NCBI GenBank assembly: GCA_944363505.1
Contig: CALVUD010000002.1
Location: 124,001 to 188,000, forward strand
Source: an uncultured Clostridia bacterium
Lineage (GTDB): Bacteria > Bacillota > Clostridia > Christensenellales > DTU072
Direction of reading: 5' to 3'
Length of the DNA: 64,000 nucleotides
This document shows positions 39,101 to 46,641 of the stretch, piece by piece. The stretch's first letter is position 1; every line of letters starts with the position of its first letter. The position numbers were made by a program, and so were the translations under genes. The notes under the pieces were generated by a model, which ran no database searches, was not told where the DNA came from, and saw only the letters and a list, made by a program, of their open reading frames with translations.

Positions 39101-40069
39101 CTAAAGGAATATCGCCGCCACGGCGCTTGCCGCGGCATAGGTAAAAATCGTCTGGGCGACTTTCAGCAAAAAGAAGGTACTGCCCTTGACGCCCGCCTCG
39201 CCCAAAAAGAACATCGACTGCATCTGCACGGACATTCCGCCGAAAGACACCAGCGCCGCAATAAGCGGCGCCGTTTGTTTTATCGGCAGTCCTCCCGCCA
39301 ACGATTTGATCCCGTATGTTATTTCGACGAACCCCGCGACGAAGCCTTCGCCCGCGCCTGCGGGAATACCCAACGCTTCTGCGGCTCTCCCCGCGATGTT
39401 TACGATTCCCGTTTCGCTCAGAAGCTGAATCGCCACGTTGAATAGTATCATGCACGCAGCAACGGTCAGCGCAGCGGACACGGTGTTGCCGAGCGCTTCC
39501 CTGAAAGCTTTGACCGCGTTCAGGCGTTCGGAAGATTTTACTTCGCTAAATGAATAAGCGGGTTTATTCAGCCTGACGAACACCGCGCCGTTAATCACGC
39601 TACCCAGAACGTGCGCCAGCATTATCAGCGCTCCCGCTCTGAAATCGCCCAGAAGTTTCACGCCCACGCTGCCCAGTATGAACAACGGTCCCGCCGTCGA
39701 TCCGAACGCCAATATCCCCGTCAGCGCTCCGTCGTCGATACAACCGCATTTTTTCAGTTCGGATATCGTTTTTGCGCCTATCGGATACCCTGATATCAGA
39801 CTTACGGCAAAGACGTACCCTCCCGCGCCCGTGGTCGAAAACAGGCGCTTCGCGGGTTTAGAGAGCAGTTTGAACAATATCTCCGCGCTCCCCGAAAGCG
39901 TCATGAACGAGGTCGCGAACGCAAACGGTACGAGCGACGGCATTACGCTTCCGACGAACAGTTCCCAGCCGCGGTATGCCGCCCCGAGATACGGTTCGGG
40001 CTTTACGGCGATCAGTATTAGCGCGGCGGAAAACAGCGCGCAGCTAAAATACCTCTTAATTTTCGACAC
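39101..40069 (-). CDS. ylbJ: YlbJ-like sporulation integral membrane protein
   Basis: A 322-residue polytopic membrane protein. The blocks SVMPSLVPFAFATSF, SLISGYPIGAKTISEL and FGSTAGPLFILG are characteristic of the YlbJ family (nucleoside-recognition/Gate superfamily), which in Bacillus is needed for spore cortex integrity. The start is GTG with the nearest AGGA about 14 nt away, so the exact start is uncertain. It is tail to tail with tmcAL (7-nt gap); ylbJ-ylbM neighbourhood is known in Bacillota. This suggests a spore-forming lineage, though YlbJ-like proteins also occur in non-sporulating relatives. Confidence 0.82.
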   Translation of the reverse strand: MSKIKRYFSCALFSAALILIAVKPEPYLGAAYRGWELFVGSVMPSLVPFAFATSFMTLSGSAEILFKLLSKPAKRLFSTTGAGGYVFAVSLISGYPIGAKTISELKKCGCIDDGALTGILAFGSTAGPLFILGSVGVKLLGDFRAGALIMLAHVLGSVINGAVFVRLNKPAYSFSEVKSSERLNAVKAFREALGNTVSAALTVAACMILFNVAIQLLSETGIVNIAGRAAEALGIPAGAGEGFVAGFVEITYGIKSLAGGLPIKQTAPLIAALVSFGGMSVQMQSMFFLGEAGVKGSTFFLLKVAQTIFTYAAASAVAAIFL

Positions 40070-40131
40070 TATAAACGATATTCCTTATCCGCGCGGAAAA
40101 TGATTTTAAAATCCGACAAGACAAACAAAAC

Positions 40132-40149
40132 GACCGCCCGAAGGCGGTC
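40132..40149 (-). terminator. Terminator after the lipase-like lipoprotein gene
   Basis: GACCGCC / GGCGGTC with a 4-nt loop, followed on the minus strand by GTTTTGTTTGTCTTGT, just after the stop of the gene at 40171. Confidence 0.75.
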
Positions 40150-40170
40150 AAAGGTTAAGTTAATGCGGTA

Positions 40171-41937
40171 CTATTCCAGCGGAAGCAGGCCGCCGTTATA
40201 TATGCCGATAAAGTATTTCCCCGAAGTCGAGGAATACATCGAAGCCGAAGTTCCCGACGAACTGTTCAGCGCGTTAGATGAAACCTTTGTATAGTTGGAA
40301 CTGCCGCCCGTGGTCTTTGTCAGCGTTTCGTAGCGATTGGTCGGCACGTTCACCGTGATCTTGACGGAATATCCGACGTAATCGGTGCCTATATCGATCT
40401 CGTAGAACCCGTCCTGACCCGTTGTGGCGGTCACGGTAACGTCGCGCTCGCCCGTTTTAGAGAATACTGCGGTCACGGTTATGCCCGAAAGCAACCTGTC
40501 GCGCCTCAGTTCGACGTTGGGATTTTCTTTGTCGGTCGTATAATAGATATACCCCGCTATTTTGTTCACGCCCTCGAGTTTCGAGTTCGAAACCTGAAAG
40601 TTCTCCGCCTGGAATTCTCTAAGCGTATAATCCGATTCGGTGGACGAAGTATACCTTGCCTGTTTGTATTCGACGCCTCTGACAGCCCTTAAATAAACCG
40701 TCGGCGTCCACGACGAAACGCCGTACTTGACGACGCTGGTACCGCTGGTAACGCCCGTTCTGTTGTATCCGTCCAGCATAGGATGGGCATTGCCCTGCGT
40801 GCCCACGCTGGTATAATCGGAGCCGTTCACGGTATACAGATACCAGTCGAGTACAGCCTTGTCCGCCGCAAGAGAAGCGTTGTCGAAAGCCTGGGCATAA
40901 CTCGTTTTGGTACTGAAGGTTTCTTTAAAATTCAGATACGCAACGTTTTCCTTGATATCGAGATAGTGCGCCGAATCTCCCGTATCCAGGAAGGTTACGT
41001 TTACCTTACCATCGGAAGTGGTAACTTCGATGCCGGAGTAATTGGTATTGTCGTACTCGTAATACTTTTCTCTGCCCTCGACAAGGTCGAAAACGACGCC
41101 TTGCGATGCGAGCTTTACTATTAGTTCGGAAGAATATTTCAGTTGCGAACCGACGGTCGTCTGTTCGCGGTAATCCACCACCGTGTTTATTCCCGTGTGC
41201 GAAAGATAAGGATTCAACAGATCTATGCGGTTTGCAAGATATACCGCGGGAATCTTTTGCTGTTCGTAAAGCGCGTTCAGATAATCCGCCGCGGACAATG
41301 CGAGCACCGCGCCCGTTCCGACGCCTATGAACCTGACTTCCATCATATCTTTACTGCCGATACCGAGATCGGAGGAGTCCACCTTCAGCCATTCCGCGAC
41401 GAAAGCCTCGGTCAGGTTATAGGACAGTCCGCCCTCGCCCTGAGTGACTCCGTTGACGTCCTGATAGCTCATCTTTGCCGAAGAGTACACTTTGGAAGCG
41501 ACGTTACTGTAGGTATCGTCGGCAAAGTTTTCGTAATGGAAAACGCCGATATTAAACTCGGAACGGTTCCACATATACGCCAGATCGTTGTTACCCAAAC
41601 TGTTCAAAAAGGTTTCCGCATAACTCGAAGTCACGTCCGAGTTGTAAAGCGCGGTATCCAGCTTGAGTCCGGTTTTTTCGGCGTAGTCGCTAAGTCCGTG
41701 GAACACCACGACCGTCGGACGGTTCCTAAGATAAGTTCCCATCCATTCGAGGGTAAGCGAGTAATCGGGAAGACCCGTGGGAACGGCAATTTCCGAGGGA
41801 ATTTCAACAACGTAATTTCCGTTAACGGGGGAATTATCTTCGTCTTTTACGCACGAAGCCAAAGCGATCGCGGACGTAGCTGCCACCGCAATCGCGATCA
41901 ACGCTAAAACTGATTTTTTTAAAATTCTGGATTTCAT
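40171..41937 (-). CDS. Lipoprotein with lipase-like alpha/beta-hydrolase fold lacking catalytic residues
   Basis: A 588-residue exported lipoprotein with lipobox LASC (Cys29). Residues about 73-250 follow the pattern of lipase-family alpha/beta hydrolases: TVVVFHGLSDY (oxyanion-side HG), then the nucleophile elbow FIGVGTGA, then RIDLLNPYLS in place of the RITGLDPA-type strand. The Ser of GHSLG is Gly207 and the Asp of LDP is Asn242, so the triad looks lost. The C-terminal part (about 455-545) has a carboxypeptidase-regulatory or SdrD-B-like beta domain (AGYIYYTTD, GQDGFYEIDIG). It stands alone next to the distal end of the CRISPR array, transcribed away from it. A surface binding role is more likely than hydrolysis. 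Confidence 0.65.
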   Translation of the reverse strand: MKSRILKKSVLALIAIAVAATSAIALASCVKDEDNSPVNGNYVVEIPSEIAVPTGLPDYSLTLEWMGTYLRNRPTVVVFHGLSDYAEKTGLKLDTALYNSDVTSSYAETFLNSLGNNDLAYMWNRSEFNIGVFHYENFADDTYSNVASKVYSSAKMSYQDVNGVTQGEGGLSYNLTEAFVAEWLKVDSSDLGIGSKDMMEVRFIGVGTGAVLALSAADYLNALYEQQKIPAVYLANRIDLLNPYLSHTGINTVVDYREQTTVGSQLKYSSELIVKLASQGVVFDLVEGREKYYEYDNTNYSGIEVTTSDGKVNVTFLDTGDSAHYLDIKENVAYLNFKETFSTKTSYAQAFDNASLAADKAVLDWYLYTVNGSDYTSVGTQGNAHPMLDGYNRTGVTSGTSVVKYGVSSWTPTVYLRAVRGVEYKQARYTSSTESDYTLREFQAENFQVSNSKLEGVNKIAGYIYYTTDKENPNVELRRDRLLSGITVTAVFSKTGERDVTVTATTGQDGFYEIDIGTDYVGYSVKITVNVPTNRYETLTKTTGGSSNYTKVSSNALNSSSGTSASMYSSTSGKYFIGIYNGGLLPLE

Positions 41938-41996
41938 GATCTTTAGCCTTTTCGGTATCCGGACGTGTCTTGCGCATATCCACGCGCGTATATGAT

Positions 41997-42025
41997 ATTA
42001 TATAATATAGTTATGTGAATATCAA
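41997..42025 (-). promoter_or_regulatory. Promoter of the lipase-like lipoprotein gene
   Basis: TTGATA (42020-42025) and a perfect TATAAT (41997-42002) with 17-bp spacing. It lies between the array's distal end and the gene. Confidence 0.65.
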
Positions 42026-42154
42026 GGAATTTTTTTCTGATTGCTTACTATGCACTCAATACCACTCAATTTGGCTCACCTCTAAAACCACTTCGTGGTC
42101 GGTCGGTATCGCGGTCGGGTTTTGGTACCACTCAATTTGGCTCACCTCTAAAAC

Positions 42155-42250
42155 AACAGATAATAAAATCTTCGGGATTTTCGCGTTTTGGTACCACTCA
42201 ATTTGGCTTACCTCTAAAACAAACGCGCCATATATGCCCAGCGTCCGCAA
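42155..42250 (-). repeat. Duplicated spacer-repeat-spacer segment, copy 1
   Basis: Two 30-bp spacers and the variant repeat between them are identical to 43209-43304. This copy is on the distal, older side of the array. Confidence 0.95.
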
Positions 42251-43208
42251 GTTTTGGTACCACTCAATTTGGCTCACCTCTAAAACTAGCGGGATTCGCG
42301 TAATACTTATCTACAAGTTTTGGTACCACTCAATTTGGCTCACCTCTAAAACCAAAGTCGCGCATATACTTGCGGTCGACGGGTTTTGGTACCACTCAAT
42401 TTGGCTCACCTCTAAAACGATACGATCGGAATTTATCAGGTAGCACAAGTTTTGGTACCACTCAATTTGGCCACCTCTAAAACCTACGAAACGGAGTAAA
42501 AATATATGTTTAGTTTTGGTACCACTCAATTTGGCTCACCTCTAAAACCTCTTAAACTGGGCGAACGTAATCAGTGATGTTTTGGTACCACTCAATTTGG
42601 CTCACCTCTAAAACTTTTAAGTCCGCGATCCAGTCGGCAACCAGGTTTTGGTACCACTCAATTTGGCTCACCTCTAAAACAGTATTTCCGCGCTCGATCT
42701 TTAAAAACCGGTTTTGGTACCACTCAATTTGGCTCACCTCTAAAACGTTTTATACCGCGCTCATGCGTTCTATACGGTTTTGGTACCACTCAATTTGGCT
42801 CACCTCTAAAACTGTCGTTGCTTTCAATGAGCTGATTGTTCAGTTTTGGTACCACTCAATTTGGCTCACCTCTAAAACAAAAGGACGCGCCTTGCTGACG
42901 AAAAAGGAGTTTTGGTACCACTCAATTTGGCTCACCTCTAAAACAAAAGGAAACGACGACACCAAAGACGCTACGTTTTGGTACCACTCAATTTGGCTCA
43001 CCTCTAAAACCTGCTATCAATATTACACTTCCGTAGCTTGGTTTTGGTACCACTCAATTTGGCTCACCTCTAAAACCGAGTAAATAGAGTCCCTTAGCGT
43101 CGATCAGTTTTGGTACCACTCAATTTGGCTCACCTCTAAAACAGGTGGAGGAAAATCCGATAGTTACAAAAAGTTTTGGTACCACTCAATTTGGCTCACC
43201 TCTAAAAC

Positions 43209-43304
43209 AACAGATAATAAAATCTTCGGGATTTTCGCGTTTTGGTACCACTCAATTTGGCTTACCTCTAAAACAAACGCGCCATATATGCCCAGCGTCC
43301 GCAA
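43209..43304 (-). repeat. Duplicated spacer-repeat-spacer segment, copy 2
   Basis: A 96-bp segment identical to 42155-42250, including the shared C-to-T variant in the internal repeat. Flanking spacers differ. Confidence 0.95.
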
Positions 43305-44725
43305 GTTTTGGTACCACTCAATTTGGCTCACCTCTAAAACTTGGAGATTATACTAATGATAATCAATTGCGTTTTGGTACCACTCAATTTGGCTCACCTC
43401 TAAAACGCTTTTTATACAACATCTGCTCCTCGATCGGTTTTGGTACCACTCAATTTGGCTCACCTCTAAAACCGTTTATGCCAATACTCGATTATTTTAA
43501 CAGTTTTGGTACCACTCAATTTGGCTCACCTCTAAAACCGGCAAACGTCGATAAACGCGAACGTGTAGTTTTGGTACCACTCAATTTGGCTCACCTCTAA
43601 AACTTCGACTTTCTGCATCGACCGCTTTATCGAGTTTTGGTACCACTCAATTTGGCTCACCTCTAAAACGCTGCTCTTTTAACTGCAACGCCTTTGTTTG
43701 TTTTGGTACCACTCAATTTGGCTCACCTCTAAAACACCCAGTACGCAAGAGGAAGCGCGTCCAGTGTTTTGGTACCACTCAATTTGGCTCACCTCTAAAA
43801 CCGTAAAGCGTGGCGACCGCAAGATCGTTGCGTTTTGGTACCACTCAATTTGGCTCACCTCTAAAACAAATGTTCCCGACGACCTCGCAATGATCGTGTT
43901 TTGGTACCACTCAATTTGGCTCACCTCTAAAACCTTTATCAAGATTGAAGAACCCGGTCAGTTGTTTTGGTACCACTCAATTGGGCTCACCTCTAAAACC
44001 GATGACTTGGTCAACGTGCAGGACGCGCGGTTTTTGTACCACTCAATTTGGCTCACCTCTAAAACGTTTCTGCTTATCTTTAAGCTCCTTGGCCTGTTTT
44101 GGTACCACTCAATTTGGCTCACCTCTAAAACTTTTGAACTTGTCGTAAATGTCGGGGTTGAGTTTTGGTACCACTCAATTTGGCTCACCTCTAAAACTTG
44201 TAAAACACCCCAGTAAATTCATTCTTTGTTTTGGTACCACTCAATTTGGCTCACCTCTAAAACAGAACTTGACGACATAGCGGAAAGAGAAATGTTTTGG
44301 TACCACTCAATTTGGCTCACCTCTAAAACTCAGCGAAATTATACGTTGCATTGAATCATGTTTTGGTACCACTCAATTTGGCTCACCTCTAAAACTTTAT
44401 ATATTGCATTAATTGTACACGCGCAGTTTTGGTACCACTCAATTTGGCTCACCTCTAAAACCAAGGACGCAGAGGAAATACAGTTTTCCGAGTTTTGGTA
44501 CCACTCAATTTGGCTCACCTCTAAAACGGTGAGAAGTTCCCGAATTATACAACGAAGGTTTTGGTACCACTCAATTTGGCTCACCTCTAAAACTCGTTGA
44601 TACGCCGAAATAGTCAAGCGTGAGTTTTGGTACCACTCAATTTGGCTCACCTCTAAAACAAGAAAAGCCGTGTTCGTTTATATACTTTTGTTTTGGTACC
44701 ACTCAATTTGGCTCACCTCTAAAAC

Positions 44726-44793
44726 CTCTAATTTGAGAAAAAAATCAGTTTCAGAGCCAGTTTTGCCAAAACTCTGTGCCAATGAGTGGGTTT
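44726..44793 (-). promoter_or_regulatory. CRISPR leader
   Basis: A 68-bp leader between the csn2 stop and the first repeat. On the minus strand it ends in ATTAGAG directly at the first repeat, one base different from the ATTTGAG leader-anchor sequence known for Cas1-Cas2 integration in type II-A. It also has an inverted repeat (CAGAG 44752-44756 with CTCTG 44772-44776, inner AGTTTT/AAAACT) followed by a T-run. This could end the cas message or shape the integration site. A clear promoter for the array was not seen; TTGGCA with a poor -10 is the best candidate. Confidence 0.7.
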
Positions 44794-45465
44794 TTATTTT
44801 ATCACCGCAAACAGGTCCTTGTCAACAAACAACTTCTTTTCATTATCAAAACGCTTACCATATTTATTGTTTTCCAAAAAAACAAATCTTGTTTCGGTAG
44901 CCGATATTTCCTTTGTTAATTCGGATAATTCTTTATCACTCAGAAAACTTTTACAATTTACCGCGATAATCGCTTTGTATATTTTTAAAGCTGCGTTTGC
45001 TCGTAAAAAGTTTGATAATTCGAGAATATCGGTCTGCGAGGATAACCCAATTCCAAAGCATTTCAGGCATTCTCTAAATGGGGGAACTCTATTGTTGTTT
45101 AGATCAAAAGTATTTTCTATTATTAAGTTTTCAAGTTGCAACGCAAATTCACTTGCCGCTTTGTTGAATTGATTATACTTTATTGTATCAGACATCACGT
45201 CCTTTTCCAAATATTTGTAAAGATTGTTTTGTATATTTTTATCTCTTACGTCAAACAAAAAAGGGTTATAAATCACCAAAATATCCTTACTTAAATCTAA
45301 CGGTGTTTTTCCGTCAACTATAATTAACTCTTTAACATCGGAAATGACACCACTGATTTCACGCAATACAGCCCTAAAAAAACTCCTGTCTAACAATTCA
45401 AGTGTAATGAACTCGTAATTTTCACATATTATGTCCTCTTCGATTCTTAATAGCTTTATTATCAT
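44794..45465 (-). CDS. csn2: CRISPR-associated protein Csn2 (type II-A adaptation factor)
   Basis: A 223-residue protein of the short Csn2 class, which forms a DNA-end-binding ring used in spacer acquisition. The C-terminal pattern VNCKSFLSDKELSEL then RFVFLENNKYG and a final FVDKDLF matches the conserved end of Csn2. The ATG at 45465 overlaps the cas2 TGA (ATGA) and is preferred over longer in-frame starts. It is the last gene of cas9-cas1-cas2-csn2. The sequence is clearly AT-richer than the surrounding genome. Confidence 0.9.
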   Translation of the reverse strand: MIIKLLRIEEDIICENYEFITLELLDRSFFRAVLREISGVISDVKELIIVDGKTPLDLSKDILVIYNPFLFDVRDKNIQNNLYKYLEKDVMSDTIKYNQFNKAASEFALQLENLIIENTFDLNNNRVPPFRECLKCFGIGLSSQTDILELSNFLRANAALKIYKAIIAVNCKSFLSDKELSELTKEISATETRFVFLENNKYGKRFDNEKKLFVDKDLFAVIK

Positions 45466-45782
45466 AATATCATTAATGTATCGATAGTATCCGCCACAGT
45501 AAAATCGATATCTCCACAAAAAATATTCATTGAATCAAACTGTTTTTCAGTAACAGTCAAGCACATTACACTGCCTTCTTTCGGGCACATTTTAGCAATG
45601 CGATTTTTTACCAGATCCAAAGAAGTTCTGTTAAATATAAGCTTTGAATACACCGACTCTTGTAACATTATAAAGCCCTCTTTTACCAGATTGTTCCTGA
45701 ACGAACGATAATCTTTACGTTCTTTCGAAGTTAACGTTGGCAAATCAAAAAACAATATTAATCGCATTACCCTATAATTCAT
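45462..45782 (-). CDS. cas2: CRISPR-associated endonuclease Cas2
   Basis: A 106-residue ferredoxin-fold protein. MNYRVMRLILFFDLPT with the conserved Asp near the N-terminus, YRSFRNNLVKEGFIMLQESVYSKL and LTVTEKQF are typical of type II-A Cas2. It is the dimer core of the Cas1-Cas2 integrase. The start lies inside the downstream remnant of the cas1 frame, and the stop overlaps csn2. It is slightly shorter at the C-terminus than the Streptococcus protein. Confidence 0.95.
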   Translation of the reverse strand: MNYRVMRLILFFDLPTLTSKERKDYRSFRNNLVKEGFIMLQESVYSKLIFNRTSLDLVKNRIAKMCPKEGSVMCLTVTEKQFDSMNIFCGDIDFTVADTIDTLMIL

Positions 45783-45831
45783 ATAGTTTCATGTCTGTTA
45801 AAGCATCGTTATTTAAAGCGTCGATAACACT
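45772..45831 (-). pseudogene. Severed 3' end of cas1 (in-frame continuation after TAG)
   Basis: Directly after the cas1 TAG the same frame stays open for 19 codons, reading SVIDALNNDALTDMKLYEL, then stops with TAG at 45772-45774, inside the first codons of cas2. With the amber codon read as sense, Cas1 would be exactly 289 residues, the length of the Streptococcus pyogenes protein, and the added ALNN matches the tail I recall for that protein. The region otherwise looks like an untypical 49-nt gap in a tightly packed operon. Confidence 0.75.
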
Positions 45832-46641
45832 CTAAACAGCCTTTTTAATTGCGTAAGACAATATTACCTCCTGACCGTCGTATTTTACTTTTTTAGCCGT
45901 CAAAGTTACGAGATCAAGCTTAATTTCCGCAGAAAATCCTTCATTTTTATGCAGAAATACATATTCGTCAACTATCGGCCTAAACGGTTCTATTAAATCA
46001 CACGACAAATTAAAATAATTATATTCATTGTTATGCTTTATTCCTATTTGTGTAAGACAACCATTCAAAATCACCTCCCTATTGATTGCAGATAATAATA
46101 TGGCATAACCATAGTTTAATGCCGTATTAATAGAAGAATTTAGTTCTCTGGTAAAATCTGAACCGAATAAAGAACGAAAATATACTTTTGCCGCTAAGCC
46201 CTCTCTGTTGGACTCATCTCCGGTTAAAATATCTTCCGACATTTTTTTTAATTCGTTTGCCTGCAGTAAAAACCCGTTTCTTTCCAAAACCTTTGCTTGA
46301 TTATTAATTTTAACAAAAATAATTTTTTTGAACGCCTCAAACTTTAATTGTTTAGTCCATGTGTTTTGTAAAGCGATTTTTTTAGAAGAATTGTATTGTC
46401 CGTAATATGGACACAATTCACCGTAAGGATTCTTTTTTTCGTCACAAAAGACGACCCTTATCTTATTCTTTGCCAACTCGCATAAAGTATATGCGGTAAT
46501 TGTAGCTTGGGTGGTGGATAACATAAGTGTATCGATTTCTCCCAAATGAATCATTTTAATTGATTCACCATGTACGACCAAGTAACCGTTTTTGCAACTT
46601 AGTTTACTCACGCTGTCCACCACCACTATTCTCCAACCCAT
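45832..46641 (-). CDS. cas1: CRISPR-associated endonuclease Cas1, C-terminally truncated by in-frame TAG
   Basis: A 269-residue integrase subunit as read to the first stop. MGWRIVVVDSVSKLSCKNGYL, SNREGLAAKVYFRSLFG with the active-site Glu, IGIKHNNEYNYFNLSCDL with the His, and DLIEPFRPIVDE with the Asp/Glu are all present, so the catalytic core is intact. The stop at codon 270 removes about 19 residues (see 45772-45831). The ATG directly follows the cas9 TAA. Whether the shortened protein still integrates spacers cannot be told from the sequence; a sequencing error or strain mutation is possible. Confidence 0.9.
   Translation of the reverse strand: MGWRIVVVDSVSKLSCKNGYLVVHGESIKMIHLGEIDTLMLSTTQATITAYTLCELAKNKIRVVFCDEKKNPYGELCPYYGQYNSSKKIALQNTWTKQLKFEAFKKIIFVKINNQAKVLERNGFLLQANELKKMSEDILTGDESNREGLAAKVYFRSLFGSDFTRELNSSINTALNYGYAILLSAINREVILNGCLTQIGIKHNNEYNYFNLSCDLIEPFRPIVDEYVFLHKNEGFSAEIKLDLVTLTAKKVKYDGQEVILSYAIKKAV

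Larger units (their letters stand above)
42053..44725 (-). CRISPR. Type II-A CRISPR array, 41 repeats / 40 spacers
   Basis: 36-bp repeats with 29-30-bp spacers and a near-constant 66-bp period. On the minus strand the repeat begins GTTTTAGAGG and ends CCAAAAC, the usual type II-A orientation, so transcription runs from 44725 towards 42053, in the same direction as the cas genes. Variants: the repeat at 42053 has eight altered bases at its distal end (terminal degenerate repeat); those at 42185 and 43239 share a C-to-T change; the one at 42449 lacks one base (35 bp); those at 43964 and 44030 carry single substitutions. No spacer match to the rest of the window was noticed by eye. Confidence 0.98.

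Noticed and set aside
42053..44725. Self-targeting spacers
   Set aside because: No spacer was seen to match other parts of the window by eye; a real search needs the full genome.
42015..44900. Several open frames of 60-172 codons on both strands with repeated FWYHSIWLTSKT or VLEVSQIEWYQN motifs
   Set aside because: They are produced by the 66-bp (22-codon) period of the CRISPR array and are not proteins.
45832..45834. TAG read as a sense codon (code reassignment)
   Set aside because: comEB ends in TAG at the expected family C-terminus, so amber is a normal stop in this genome. A point mutation is simpler.
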